Assembly: GCF_014653945.1 (NCBI RefSeq)
Contig: NZ_BNAU01000002.1
Location: 1-64,000 of the forward strand
Length of the DNA stretch: 64,000 nucleotides
Reading direction: 5' to 3'
Source of the DNA: Amycolatopsis deserti
GTDB taxonomy: Bacteria; Actinomycetota; Actinomycetes; Mycobacteriales; Pseudonocardiaceae
This document shows, in pieces, positions 27,070 through 38,046 of the stretch. Position 1 is the stretch's first letter, and each line of letters starts with the position of its first letter. The notes below the pieces were generated by a model. That model was not told the origin of the DNA and did no database searches. It was given only the letters and a program-made list of their open reading frames with translations. The translations under genes were made by a program, and so were the position numbers.

Positions 27070-27504
27070 TCACTGCTGCGGGAACTGGCCCTGCGGCTGC
27101 TGCTGGTACTGCTGCTGCTGCGCGACCTGCTGGGCGTTCGGGTCCGCACCGTCGGGCACCACGTACACCGCCGTGCCGTAGGCGGCGATCTCGCTCGCGG
27201 TCTGGGCGATCTCGTTGCAGTCGAAGCGCATGCTCAGCACCGCGTTCGCGCCGAAGGCCATCGCCTCCTGGCAGAGCCGCCCCAGCGCCTCGTACCGGGA
27301 GTCGGACAGCAGCTTCGACAGGCCCTTCAGCTCACCGCCCGCCATCGCCTTGAACCCGGCGCCCATGGTGGAGAACATGTTCCGGCTGCGCACGGTCAGC
27401 CCGAACACCTCGCCGTACACGCGCACGACCCGGTAGCCCGGCAAATCATTCATAGTGGACAGCAGGATCGGGAACCGCGGCTGCTGCTGGTAAGGCTGGC
27501 TCAT
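27070..27504 (-). CDS. YbjQ/DUF74-type heavy-metal-binding domain protein with Gln-rich tail
   Basis: A 144-aa protein. The core (residues 12-118) follows the YbjQ family: LPGYRVVRVYGEVFGLTVRS, a helix ending LLSDSRYEALGRLCQEA and GANAVLSMRFDC. Both ends are Gln/Pro-rich low complexity, including a run of Gln near the C-terminus. The family's function is unknown despite its name. Start at ATG 27504. Confidence 0.8.
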   Translation of the reverse strand: MSQPYQQQPRFPILLSTMNDLPGYRVVRVYGEVFGLTVRSRNMFSTMGAGFKAMAGGELKGLSKLLSDSRYEALGRLCQEAMAFGANAVLSMRFDCNEIAQTASEIAAYGTAVYVVPDGADPNAQQVAQQQQYQQQPQGQFPQQ

Positions 27505-27524
27505 GCCGCGGATCGTAGCGCCCT

Positions 27525-28196
27525 TCAGGTCACGGCCCGGTACCAAACCTCGGGGCGCCCGACCTGTCCGTATCGCGGTTCTCGCCGGGCGAGTCCGTTG
27601 TCGGCCAGGTATTCCAGGTAGCGCCGCGCGGTCACCCGGGACACGCCGGTCGCGGTGGCTGCCGCGCCCGCGGACAGCCCGTCCGGTTCCTCCCGCAACG
27701 CCGAGACCACCGCGTCCAGGGTCTGGCCGCTCATCCCCTTCGGCAACGCGGTCGCCACCGGCGAGCGCAGCGCCGCGAACGCCCGGTCCACCTCGGACTG
27801 TCCCACCTCACCGGTTTCGGCGAAACTTTCGCGGAACTTCGCGTACCGGTCGAGTTTGTCCCGCAGCGAGGCGAAGGTGAACGGCTTGATCAGGTACTGC
27901 ACGATCCCGACCGACACCGCGGCCTTGACCACCGCCAGGTCGCGGGCGGAGGTCACCGCGATCACGTCCACCGGGTTGCCGGCGGCCCGCAGCGCCCGGC
28001 ACACCGCGAGACCGTGCGTGTCCGGCAGGTAGAAGTCGAGCAGCACCAGGTCGGCGGTGTCGCGCTCGAAGAACCGCAACGCCTCCGCCCCGGAATGGAC
28101 GACCGCGGCGACCGTGAACCCGGCGATCCGCTCCACATACGTCCGATGCGCCTCGGCGGCGACCGGGTCGTCCTCGACCACGAGTACCCGGATCAC
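27525..28196 (-). CDS. Response regulator, CitB/DcuR type
   Basis: A 223-aa two-component regulator: receiver domain (acidic pocket VVEDD, phospho-acceptor Asp in LVLLDFYLPDTHG, Lys in LIKPFTF) and a C-terminal helix-turn-helix with GVSRVTARRYLEYL. The GTG start overlaps the histidine kinase stop (GTGA). It probably activates the adjacent dicarboxylate transporter gene, as DcuR/DctR do. Confidence 0.92.
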   Translation of the reverse strand: MIRVLVVEDDPVAAEAHRTYVERIAGFTVAAVVHSGAEALRFFERDTADLVLLDFYLPDTHGLAVCRALRAAGNPVDVIAVTSARDLAVVKAAVSVGIVQYLIKPFTFASLRDKLDRYAKFRESFAETGEVGQSEVDRAFAALRSPVATALPKGMSGQTLDAVVSALREEPDGLSAGAAATATGVSRVTARRYLEYLADNGLARREPRYGQVGRPEVWYRAVT

Positions 28197-29800
28197 CGCG
28201 GCACCTCCTGCCGCACCGGCAGCCGCACGGTGAACACCGCGCCCTCCGCCGTGGTCACGTCCACGCTCCCGCCGTTGCGCCGCACCACCTGCCCGACCAG
28301 CGCCAGCCCCAGGCCGTGACCGTCCGGTTTGGTCGTCCAGCCCCGCTCGAACACCCGCCGCCGGACCTCGTCCGGCACGCCCCGGCCGGTGTCGGCGACG
28401 CGCAGCAGCAACTCCCGCCCCTCGATCTTCGCGGTCACTGTGACGCGCGGCCGTCCCGGGCGCTCCCCCGCGGCCTCGATGGCCGCGTCGATCGCGTTGT
28501 CGATCAGGTTGCCCAGCACGGTGATCAGGTCGCGGGGCTCGATGCCGGTGTCGGTGTCCTCGATCGCGGTGTCCTCGGTGAGCACCAGTTCCGCGCCGCG
28601 CTCGCTGGCCTCGGCGGTCTTGCCGAGCAGCAGCGCGGCCAGCACCGGCTCGGCGACCGCGCCCACGACCTGGTCGGTGAGCCGTTGCGCGATCTCCAGC
28701 TCGGCGGTGGCGAACTCGATCGCCTCCTGCGTGCGGCCCATCTCCACCAGCGACACCACCGTGTGCAGGCGGTTGGCCGCCTCGTGCGCCTGCGACCGCA
28801 GCGACTCGGCGAGGCCGCGGGCGGTGGTCAGCTCGCCGGTGAGCAGCTGCAGGTCGGTGTGGTCGCGCAGGGTGACGACCGTGCCGTGGTCGTTCGCCCG
28901 GGCGCGGGAGCGCACCGGCGCGGTGCTCACGACCAGCACCCGCACGTCGGTCAGGTGGATTTCGTCGCGCCGTGGCTCCTGTCCGCGCAGCGCGCCGACC
29001 AGGCTCGGTGGCAGTCCCAGCGCGGTGACCGGGGTGCCGGTGGGATCGGCGTCCAGCCCGAGCAGCTCGCGGGCGGCGTCGTTGCACAGCACGACCCGTT
29101 CGTCCGCGCCGACCAGCACCAGCCCCTCGCGCACCGCGTGCAGGGTCGCCTCGTAGTAGGCGAAGACGCTGCTCAGCTCGGCCGGGGCGAGGCCGCGGGT
29201 CTGCCGGCGCAGGCGGCTGCTCACCAGGTAGCTGCCGGCGATCCCGACCACCAGCGCGGCGCCGGCCACCGCGGCGAGCGTCCAGATCCGCTGCGCCAGC
29301 GCCGCCGAGATCGCGTCGACCTTGATGCCGACCGACACCAGGGCGACCACGTTCCGCTGCTCGTCGAAGACCGGCACCACCGCGCGCATCGACGGGCCGA
29401 GGGTGCCGGTGTAGGTCTCGGTGTAGACCCGGCCCTGCCGGGCGACGTCGATCGTGCCGAGGAACTTCTGCCCGATCAGCTCCGGGTTCGGGTGGGTGTA
29501 GCGGATGCCGTCCGGGTCCATGATCGTGACGAAGTCGACCCCGGTGTCGCGCCGCACCTGCTCGGCGAAGGGCTGCAGTTCGGTGCTCGGCGCGGGCAGC
29601 CGCAACGCGGACAGCACCGTCGGCGAGTCGGCCAGCGTGCTCGCGATGGCGACGACCTTGTCCTGGGCGCGGGCGTCCACCGCGCGGGCGGCGTCGAAGT
29701 AGGCCAGCAGCGCGCCCACCGCGACCAGCACGGCCACTCCCGCCACCTGCAGCAGGAGCAGCTGCCGCGCGAGGCTCCAGCGCCGGCTCGTGATCCGCAC
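28193..29800 (-). CDS. Sensor histidine kinase, CitA/DcuS type
   Basis: A 535-aa membrane sensor: first membrane helix near residues 10-35, an extracytoplasmic PAS-like/CACHE domain (about 40-150), second helix (about 155-180), a cytoplasmic PAS domain, an SpoOB-type dimerisation region with the phospho-His in AHEAANRLHTVV, and an ATPase domain (NLIDNAIDAA, DTGRGVP, GHGLGLALV). CitA/DcuS kinases sense C4/C6 carboxylates. I use the GTG at 29800; an upstream in-frame start would add 28 residues lacking family support. Confidence 0.9.
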   Translation of the reverse strand: MRITSRRWSLARQLLLLQVAGVAVLVAVGALLAYFDAARAVDARAQDKVVAIASTLADSPTVLSALRLPAPSTELQPFAEQVRRDTGVDFVTIMDPDGIRYTHPNPELIGQKFLGTIDVARQGRVYTETYTGTLGPSMRAVVPVFDEQRNVVALVSVGIKVDAISAALAQRIWTLAAVAGAALVVGIAGSYLVSSRLRRQTRGLAPAELSSVFAYYEATLHAVREGLVLVGADERVVLCNDAARELLGLDADPTGTPVTALGLPPSLVGALRGQEPRRDEIHLTDVRVLVVSTAPVRSRARANDHGTVVTLRDHTDLQLLTGELTTARGLAESLRSQAHEAANRLHTVVSLVEMGRTQEAIEFATAELEIAQRLTDQVVGAVAEPVLAALLLGKTAEASERGAELVLTEDTAIEDTDTGIEPRDLITVLGNLIDNAIDAAIEAAGERPGRPRVTVTAKIEGRELLLRVADTGRGVPDEVRRRVFERGWTTKPDGHGLGLALVGQVVRRNGGSVDVTTAEGAVFTVRLPVRQEVPR

Positions 29801-29952
29801 CCCGCCATCCCAGCACACCGGACGTTCGCCCGGGGACACCGGTGGCGGCGCGAACTCTATGAACATAACGGTGACGGGGGTCATAAGGGTGGCTGATAGT
29901 CACTCGCAAGCTGCGCCGAGGAAGGCGCGCCTCGTCCCCACAGGAGGCAACG

Positions 29953-31308
29953 TTGCCTACGGCACAACCGTCCGGCGTGAAACCGCGTCGCGACCGGATG
30001 CATTACCTCTACCTCGCGGTGGTCGCCGCGGTGGTGCTCGGTGTCGCGGTCGGGATCCTGTTCCCCGGCTTCGGCAAGAGCCTCGCCTGGCTCGGCACCG
30101 GGTTCGTGAACCTGATCAAGATGATGATCTCGCCGATCATCTTCTGCACGATCGTGCTCGGCATCGGGTCGGTCGCCAAGGCGGCCAAGGTCGGCAAGGT
30201 CGGCCTGATGGCCATCGGCTACTTCCTGGTGATGTCCACGTTCGCCCTGGCGATCGGGCTGATCGTGGGCAACCTGCTGCACCCGGGCAGCGGCCTGCAC
30301 CTGGACCCGTCGTCGATCGCGAAGGCGCAGGAACAGGCCAGCAAGGGCAGCGAGGGCACCACCGACTTCGTGCTCGGCATCATCCCGACCTCGCTGGTGT
30401 CGTCGTTCACCGAGGGCTCGGTGCTGCAGACCCTGCTGGTCGCGCTGCTCGCCGGGTTCGCGCTGCAGAAGATGGGTGAGGCAGGCAAGCCGATCCTGCG
30501 CGGCATCGAGCACATCCAGAAGCTCGTGTTCCGCATCCTGGCGATGATCATGTGGGCCGCGCCGGTGGGCGCGTTCGGCGCGATCGCCGCCGTCGTCGGC
30601 GCGACCGGGTGGAACGCGTTGAAGAGCCTCGCGGTGGTGATGGTCGGGTTCTACGTGACGTGCGCGCTGTTCGTGGCGATCGTGCTCGGCGCGATCCTGT
30701 GGCTCGGCGCGCGGATCAACATCTTCAGCCTGCTGCGCTACCTCGCCCGCGAGTTCATCCTGATCGTGTCGACGTCCTCGTCGGAGTCGGCGCTGCCGCG
30801 GCTGATCGCGAAGATGGAGCACCTGGGTGTGTCCAAACCGGTCGTCGGCATCACGGTGCCGACGGGGTATTCGTTCAACCTGGACGGCACCGCGATCTAC
30901 CTGACGATGGCGACGCTGTTCATCGCCACCGCGCAGGGCAGCCCGCTGTCGGTCGGCGAGCAGATCTCCCTGCTGGTGTTCATGATCATCGCGTCGAAGG
31001 GCGCGGCCGGTGTGAGCGGCGCGGGCCTGGCGACCCTGGCTGGCGGGCTGCAGTCGCACCGGCCGGACCTGGTCGGCGGGGTCGGGTTCATCCTCGGCAT
31101 CGACCGGTTCATGTCCGAGGCGCGCGCGGTGACCAATTTCGCCGGCAACGCCGTGGCGACCGTCGTCATCGGGTCGTGGACCAAGGAGTTCGACCGGTCG
31201 CGGGCCCAGCGGGTGCTGTCCGGGCAGGACCCGTTCAACGAGACCACGCTGGTGGACGACCGTCCGGCGGCCGAACCGGAGCGGGAGCCCGTGAAGGCCG
31301 GCGTCTGA
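29953..31308 (+). CDS. C4-dicarboxylate/amino-acid:cation symporter (DAACS, DctA-like)
   Basis: A 451-aa transporter. DctA-like landmarks: LIKMMISPIIFCTIVLGI, TSSSESALPRLIAKME (serine-rich hairpin), GYSFNLDGTAIYLTMA, SKGAAGVSGAGL and a final segment with FAGNAVATVVI. TTG start with AGGAGG 5 nt upstream. It is divergent from the sensor/regulator pair, the classical layout for C4-dicarboxylate uptake. The short hydrophilic tail after residue 415 is typical. Confidence 0.92.
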   Translation: MPTAQPSGVKPRRDRMHYLYLAVVAAVVLGVAVGILFPGFGKSLAWLGTGFVNLIKMMISPIIFCTIVLGIGSVAKAAKVGKVGLMAIGYFLVMSTFALAIGLIVGNLLHPGSGLHLDPSSIAKAQEQASKGSEGTTDFVLGIIPTSLVSSFTEGSVLQTLLVALLAGFALQKMGEAGKPILRGIEHIQKLVFRILAMIMWAAPVGAFGAIAAVVGATGWNALKSLAVVMVGFYVTCALFVAIVLGAILWLGARINIFSLLRYLAREFILIVSTSSSESALPRLIAKMEHLGVSKPVVGITVPTGYSFNLDGTAIYLTMATLFIATAQGSPLSVGEQISLLVFMIIASKGAAGVSGAGLATLAGGLQSHRPDLVGGVGFILGIDRFMSEARAVTNFAGNAVATVVIGSWTKEFDRSRAQRVLSGQDPFNETTLVDDRPAAEPEREPVKAGV

Positions 31309-31480
31309 GGCGGGCCCGGCGGCTGGTGATCTCGCGATGACCGGCCGCCGGCGCCGCGCCGGGATCGCCGGCTCCCCCATGCCGTCCGCCGGCTGCGGTC
31401 ACCCCGCACCCGTGCCGGCCGGACAGCGCGTGCCCCACACCGTCACCTCGGGCGGGGTCACGCGCGGCTGTCTGAATGTT

Positions 31481-31515
31481 CCGGCGAATCCGGCCCGACC
31501 GGCCGGATTCGCCGG
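31481..31515. terminator. Terminator between dctA-like gene and SRPBCC gene
   Basis: A perfect 15-bp stem with a 5-nt loop followed by TTCTGTCCT on the plus strand. It lies between two convergent genes in a 268-bp gap that otherwise holds nothing recognisable. Confidence 0.85.
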
Positions 31516-31576
31516 TTCTGTCCTCGCCCGGACACGGCGGCTGGGCCGCGTGCGACGCCGGTGATCCTGATGTCTC

Positions 31577-32032
31577 TCAGCGCGCGCCCGTCGCGCTGAG
31601 GTGGGATTCGAGCCCGCGCCAGCCACGTCGCATCATGAGGGCGTGGTTGGCGCGGAACACCGGCCGGGCCAGCGGCGAGAGCGTGCGCAGCAACGGTTTC
31701 GTGGCGATGACCTGTTGCGTGATCTCCAGGCGGGTGCCGCCGGGGAGCTGGAGCGCGGTGGCGGCCAGCGAGCCCTCCAGGTCGCCGGTGAGGTGGACCC
31801 GCATGCGGCCGGTGTCGCGGTCCTCCTCGGCGCGCCGCATGCGGATGACGAGCGCGTACGGCAGGACGGCGCGGCAGACGAGCTGGGCCGTGTCGTCGTC
31901 CACCCGGGTCACCTCACGCACGTCCGGCCACCAGCGCGGATATCCGGCGACATCGGTGACCGCGTCGAAGACGGTGCGCACGGGTGAGGACAGCAGCCAG
32001 GTGTCCCGGAAGTGGTAGGCGTTGACCCGCAT
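31577..32032 (-). CDS. SRPBCC-family protein
   Basis: A 151-aa protein with the START/polyketide-cyclase-like fold pattern: WLLSSPVRTVFDAVTDVAGYPRWWPDV at the N-terminus, antiparallel strands in the middle and a long amphipathic C-terminal helix (LARPVFRANHALMMRRGW). Such proteins bind hydrophobic ligands; the ligand is not known. Start at ATG 32032. It follows the lipoprotein gene by 20 nt. Confidence 0.8.
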   Translation of the reverse strand: MRVNAYHFRDTWLLSSPVRTVFDAVTDVAGYPRWWPDVREVTRVDDDTAQLVCRAVLPYALVIRMRRAEEDRDTGRMRVHLTGDLEGSLAATALQLPGGTRLEITQQVIATKPLLRTLSPLARPVFRANHALMMRRGWRGLESHLSATGAR

Positions 32033-32052
32033 GCGACCAGTATGCGTGGAGA

Positions 32053-32529
32053 TCAATAGCCGAACCCCCCGTCGCCGTCCGCGGGAGTCCCGGTCGTCTT
32101 CGTCCCGGACGGGCTGATCGCGAACCAGGTGCCGTCGACGCCCTGGCCGCGGGCCTGGCCCGGCGCGGTGTCGTCGGCGTAGCGGTACAGCGGCCAGCCG
32201 CCGAGGGTGAGCTGACGGACGCCGTCCGGGCGGACGAGCACCCCGGCCAGCCCCGCGTCGATCCCGTCGGTGGTGGGCGCGGCGGGGCCTGCGTCCGCCG
32301 GCGGCCACCGGACCGCGCACGGGCCGTCGCAGTTGCTCGCCGGTGGCGACGCGGAGTCCCGGTCGAACCGGTACAACGTCCGGCCCTGGCTGTCGGCGAC
32401 GACCTCCCCCAGGCCGTTGATGGCGGCGACGCGCAGGTCGGCGGCCGGTCCCTCCGGCGTCGCCGGGCCGCAGGCGGACCCGAGCGCCGCCACGATCACG
32501 GCGACGATCGGGATGAACAGGCGGGTCAT
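32053..32529 (-). CDS. Lipoprotein with secreted repeat domain (Lipoprotein_15 type)
   Basis: A 158-aa surface lipoprotein. The signal peptide ends at ALGSAC, a slightly irregular lipobox. Two copies of the family repeat are visible: VVADSQGRTLYRFDRD with NCDGPCAVRWPP, and LTLGGWPLYRYADDTAPG with DGTWFAISPSG. Repeats of this type occur in many exported actinobacterial proteins of unknown function. ATG 32529 is preceded by GGGAGG. Confidence 0.85.
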   Translation of the reverse strand: MTRLFIPIVAVIVAALGSACGPATPEGPAADLRVAAINGLGEVVADSQGRTLYRFDRDSASPPASNCDGPCAVRWPPADAGPAAPTTDGIDAGLAGVLVRPDGVRQLTLGGWPLYRYADDTAPGQARGQGVDGTWFAISPSGTKTTGTPADGDGGFGY

Positions 32530-32757
32530 GGGCACCTCCCCGCGACGGGAGCCCCGGCTCGGGCGACCGGGTCACCCCATGACACGAGAGGGCCCGCCGC
32601 GCGGTTCACCGGCCGGCCGACGCTGAGGGTGCACCGCGAGGGCGCCCCGGCGCACCTGCTCGCACCCGCCGTCACCGCCGGCGGTAGGGCCCGGGCCACG
32701 ACCTGGGCCGCACCGCCGGAGGGACCGATCGTGCCGCACGCGATCCCGACCCGGCCG

Positions 32758-32791
32758 CGGAACGCGCCGCGCGGGCGCGCGGCGCGTTCCG
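32758..32791 (-). terminator. Terminator of uvrA
   Basis: A perfect 15-bp stem with a 4-nt loop begins 3 nt past the uvrA stop codon. No clear T-run follows on the minus strand. The remaining gap back to 32530 shows nothing recognisable. Confidence 0.75.
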
Positions 32792-32794
32792 GAA

Positions 32795-35650
<2,856 letters not shown>

Positions 35651-35704
35651 GGATGAGGTCCCTTCCCTGGAATGTGACGGCCGGATCAGCCAGCCGCATC
35701 CATG

Positions 35705-36964
35705 CTAGGACGACCCACCGACAGAAACCGGAGCCGGACCGGTCGGCCCCTCGCGGACGAGGTCGTCCGGAGCCGTCCGGGGCGGCGGTGCGGTGGCACC
35801 GCGCGGCGCGGTCAGCCAGCGGTGGGCCGGCCGTTCGACGAGTTTCGTGAGCAGCCACCCGGCGCCGATCGCCGCCCCCAGCACCAGCGGCAGCCGCGCC
35901 CAGCCCGGCAGACCCGCGAGCTGCAGCGCCTTGGCCAGGATGTAGCCCAGCTCCTGGTGCAACAGGTACACGCCGTAGGAAATTCCGGCGAACCAGGTGA
36001 TCACCGGGGCCAGCGGGCGCAGGAACGTCCAGTCCGGCCCCTTCGCCGCCGCGCACACCAGGAGCAGCACCAGCGCGAACCCGATGTCGGAGGGCAGCCG
36101 CGCGGGGTCGGTGGGCAACGCCACGTGGAACGGGTAGAGGTGCAGGTCCTGTGCCGCGACCGCGGCGGCGAGCAGCAGCGCCAGGTGCGGGGTGGACAGC
36201 CGGTTCCGCGACCACAGCCAGACCGCGACGCCGGCGGCGAACGCGTGCAGCCGGTGCAGCCCGAACCCGAACACCACCGCGAACGCCCACGGCGAGGGGT
36301 TGGTGACGCCGAACACCCAGAACCGCAGGACGAGCGGGACGACGATCATCGCCCAGGCCAGCAGCTTCGCGTGCCGGGCGGCGTGCGGCGAGCGGAACCA
36401 GCGGGTGCGCGACCACAGCAGCGCGGCGCCGGCGAAGACCATCAGCTGGACCGGCAGCGTCCAGTACGAGCCGTCGAGCCAGATGAACCCCTGGTGCCAG
36501 CCCTGGATCATGGTCAGGTTGACCAGGAGGTCCCAGCCGACCGGCACGTACCAGCTGCTGGCCCAGGCCAGGCCGTCGGTGGTCGGGCCGAACAGCTTGT
36601 CCCACCAGTGGCTGCCGAACTCCTGGCCGTTGAACGAGGCGTCCGCCCAGCGCATCACGAAGTAGGTGAGCAGCACCGCGACCAGGTACGGCGGGACGAG
36701 CCGCGCCGCCTTCTTCCACATCCACCGGCGGGTGTCGCCGCGCCGGATCGTCTGGCAGACGAAGAACGCCGAGACGACCATCAGGATCGCGGCGCCGAAC
36801 TGGGCGGTGATCTTGACCGGGTAGTCGTCCAGCTCGGTGTGGGCGAGCGGGCCCTGGTGGGTGATGTGACCGAGCATCACGGACAGGACCGCCAGGACGC
36901 GCACGGCGTCCCAGCTGATGCGTCGGGTGCTGGTGCGGGGGTTCTCGGGGAGGAAACTCGGCAC
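35705..36964 (-). CDS. Acyltransferase 3 family membrane protein
   Basis: A 419-aa integral membrane protein with about 10 hydrophobic segments. The family's His lies in VLSVMLGHITHQG in the first helix, and YGVYLLHQELGYI marks the late conserved helix. Such enzymes O-acylate sugars, lipids or antibiotics; the target here is unknown. The C-terminal tail is Pro/Arg-rich and cytoplasmic. It stands alone between uvrA and a divergent hydrolase. Confidence 0.85.
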   Translation of the reverse strand: MPSFLPENPRTSTRRISWDAVRVLAVLSVMLGHITHQGPLAHTELDDYPVKITAQFGAAILMVVSAFFVCQTIRRGDTRRWMWKKAARLVPPYLVAVLLTYFVMRWADASFNGQEFGSHWWDKLFGPTTDGLAWASSWYVPVGWDLLVNLTMIQGWHQGFIWLDGSYWTLPVQLMVFAGAALLWSRTRWFRSPHAARHAKLLAWAMIVVPLVLRFWVFGVTNPSPWAFAVVFGFGLHRLHAFAAGVAVWLWSRNRLSTPHLALLLAAAVAAQDLHLYPFHVALPTDPARLPSDIGFALVLLLVCAAAKGPDWTFLRPLAPVITWFAGISYGVYLLHQELGYILAKALQLAGLPGWARLPLVLGAAIGAGWLLTKLVERPAHRWLTAPRGATAPPPRTAPDDLVREGPTGPAPVSVGGSS

Positions 36965-37066
36965 TGTCTCGGGGCGTCTCGCAAGATCGGGTCGGGGACG
37001 CAGCGGAGCCTACGTTACCGATCTGAGACCAACCTGAACGGGTGGAACGGCGCGTGGCGCGGCGGC

Positions 37067-37079
37067 TACCGTTGGCGGC
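37067..37079 (+). promoter_or_regulatory. Leaderless -10 element of the MBL hydrolase gene
   Basis: TACCGT (37067-37072) ends 7 nt before the GTG start at 37080, and no Shine-Dalgarno sequence is present, so transcription probably starts at the start codon. Confidence 0.5.
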
Positions 37080-37757
37080 GTGAACGTCGTAGAGGACTAC
37101 ACCGGCCACGTCGAGCCGGGCGGGGACGCGGCCCGGCGGGTGCTGGACCGCCTGGCCATCACCAAGCTGTCGGTCGGGCCCATGGACAACAACGCCTACC
37201 TGCTGGTTTGCCGCCGGCAGAACGAGGCGCTGCTGATCGACGCCGCGGCCGACCCGGAGCGGATCTCGGATCTCATCGGCCACGGGCCGGACCGCCCGGC
37301 GCTGCGCACGATCGTGACGACGCACCAGCACGCCGACCACTGGCAGGCGCTGGGCGCGGTGGCCGGCGCGTACGGAGCGAACACCGCGGCTCACCCGTTG
37401 GATGCCTCGGTGCTGCCGGTCCCGCCGGACTTCCTGGTCGAGGACGGCGACACCCTCACGGTCGGTGACTGCACCCTCGAGGTGATTCACCTGAGGGGGC
37501 ACACTCCGGGCTCGATCGCGTTGTTGTACCGCGACACGGACGGCAGCACGCACCTCTTCACGGGCGATTCGCTGTTCCCGGGTGGTGTCGGGAAGACGAC
37601 CTCGCCCGAGGACTTCCAGTCCCTGCTGGGCGATGTCGAGACGCGGGTGTTCGACCGCCTCCCCGACGAGACGTGGTTCTACCCGGGGCACGGCGACGAC
37701 TCGACGCTGGGCGCGGAGCGGCCGAAGCTACCGGAGTGGCGCGAGCGGGGCTGGTGA
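37080..37757 (+). CDS. MBL-fold metallo-hydrolase (glyoxalase II-like)
   Basis: A 225-aa metallo-beta-lactamase-fold protein. Metal ligands are visible as THQHADHW, HTPGSI and GDSLFPGGVG, with the last His in YPGHGDD; the overall pattern is that of glyoxalase II-like hydrolases often found beside uvrA in actinobacteria. The substrate is unknown. GTG start without a Shine-Dalgarno. A 20-bp copy of its 3' end recurs at 37914-37933. Confidence 0.87.
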   Translation: MNVVEDYTGHVEPGGDAARRVLDRLAITKLSVGPMDNNAYLLVCRRQNEALLIDAAADPERISDLIGHGPDRPALRTIVTTHQHADHWQALGAVAGAYGANTAAHPLDASVLPVPPDFLVEDGDTLTVGDCTLEVIHLRGHTPGSIALLYRDTDGSTHLFTGDSLFPGGVGKTTSPEDFQSLLGDVETRVFDRLPDETWFYPGHGDDSTLGAERPKLPEWRERGW

Positions 37758-37933
37758 GCCGGGCGGACTTCCCGAACGGGGCTGCTGCGGCTCAGTGCTC
37801 CTGCGCCGAGGGTTACCGCGGCGCGGAAACTGGGCCACGCCAAGGGGAGCCCGGCCGGTAACCCGCGGCACCCGGGCAGCACGCGTCGAGGGCCCTCACG
37901 TGCACCCCTTGGGTGGCGCGAGCGGGGCTGGTG
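37737..37933. repeat. 20-bp direct repeat copying the 3' end of the MBL gene
   Basis: Positions 37737-37756 and 37914-37933 are identical. The first copy encodes the last residues (WRERGW) of the hydrolase. The spacer also holds a 9-bp inverted repeat, GGGTTACCG/CGGTAACCC, at 37810-37818 and 37856-37864. No gene is seen in 37758-38046. Confidence 0.55.
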
Positions 37934-38046
37934 GCCGGACGAGCACTGGGCCAGTGCGCCGTTCGGGTGGCGGTGTTCGATTCGGCCAACAACGAGCGCT
38001 CTCCGGAATACCGTGACTACCGGAAGTGAGGAACCCGGGAGCGCGC

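Noticed and set aside
32536..32757. A gene in the gap between uvrA and the lipoprotein gene
   Set aside because: Open frames here are extensions of antisense uvrA frames without start signals or domains.
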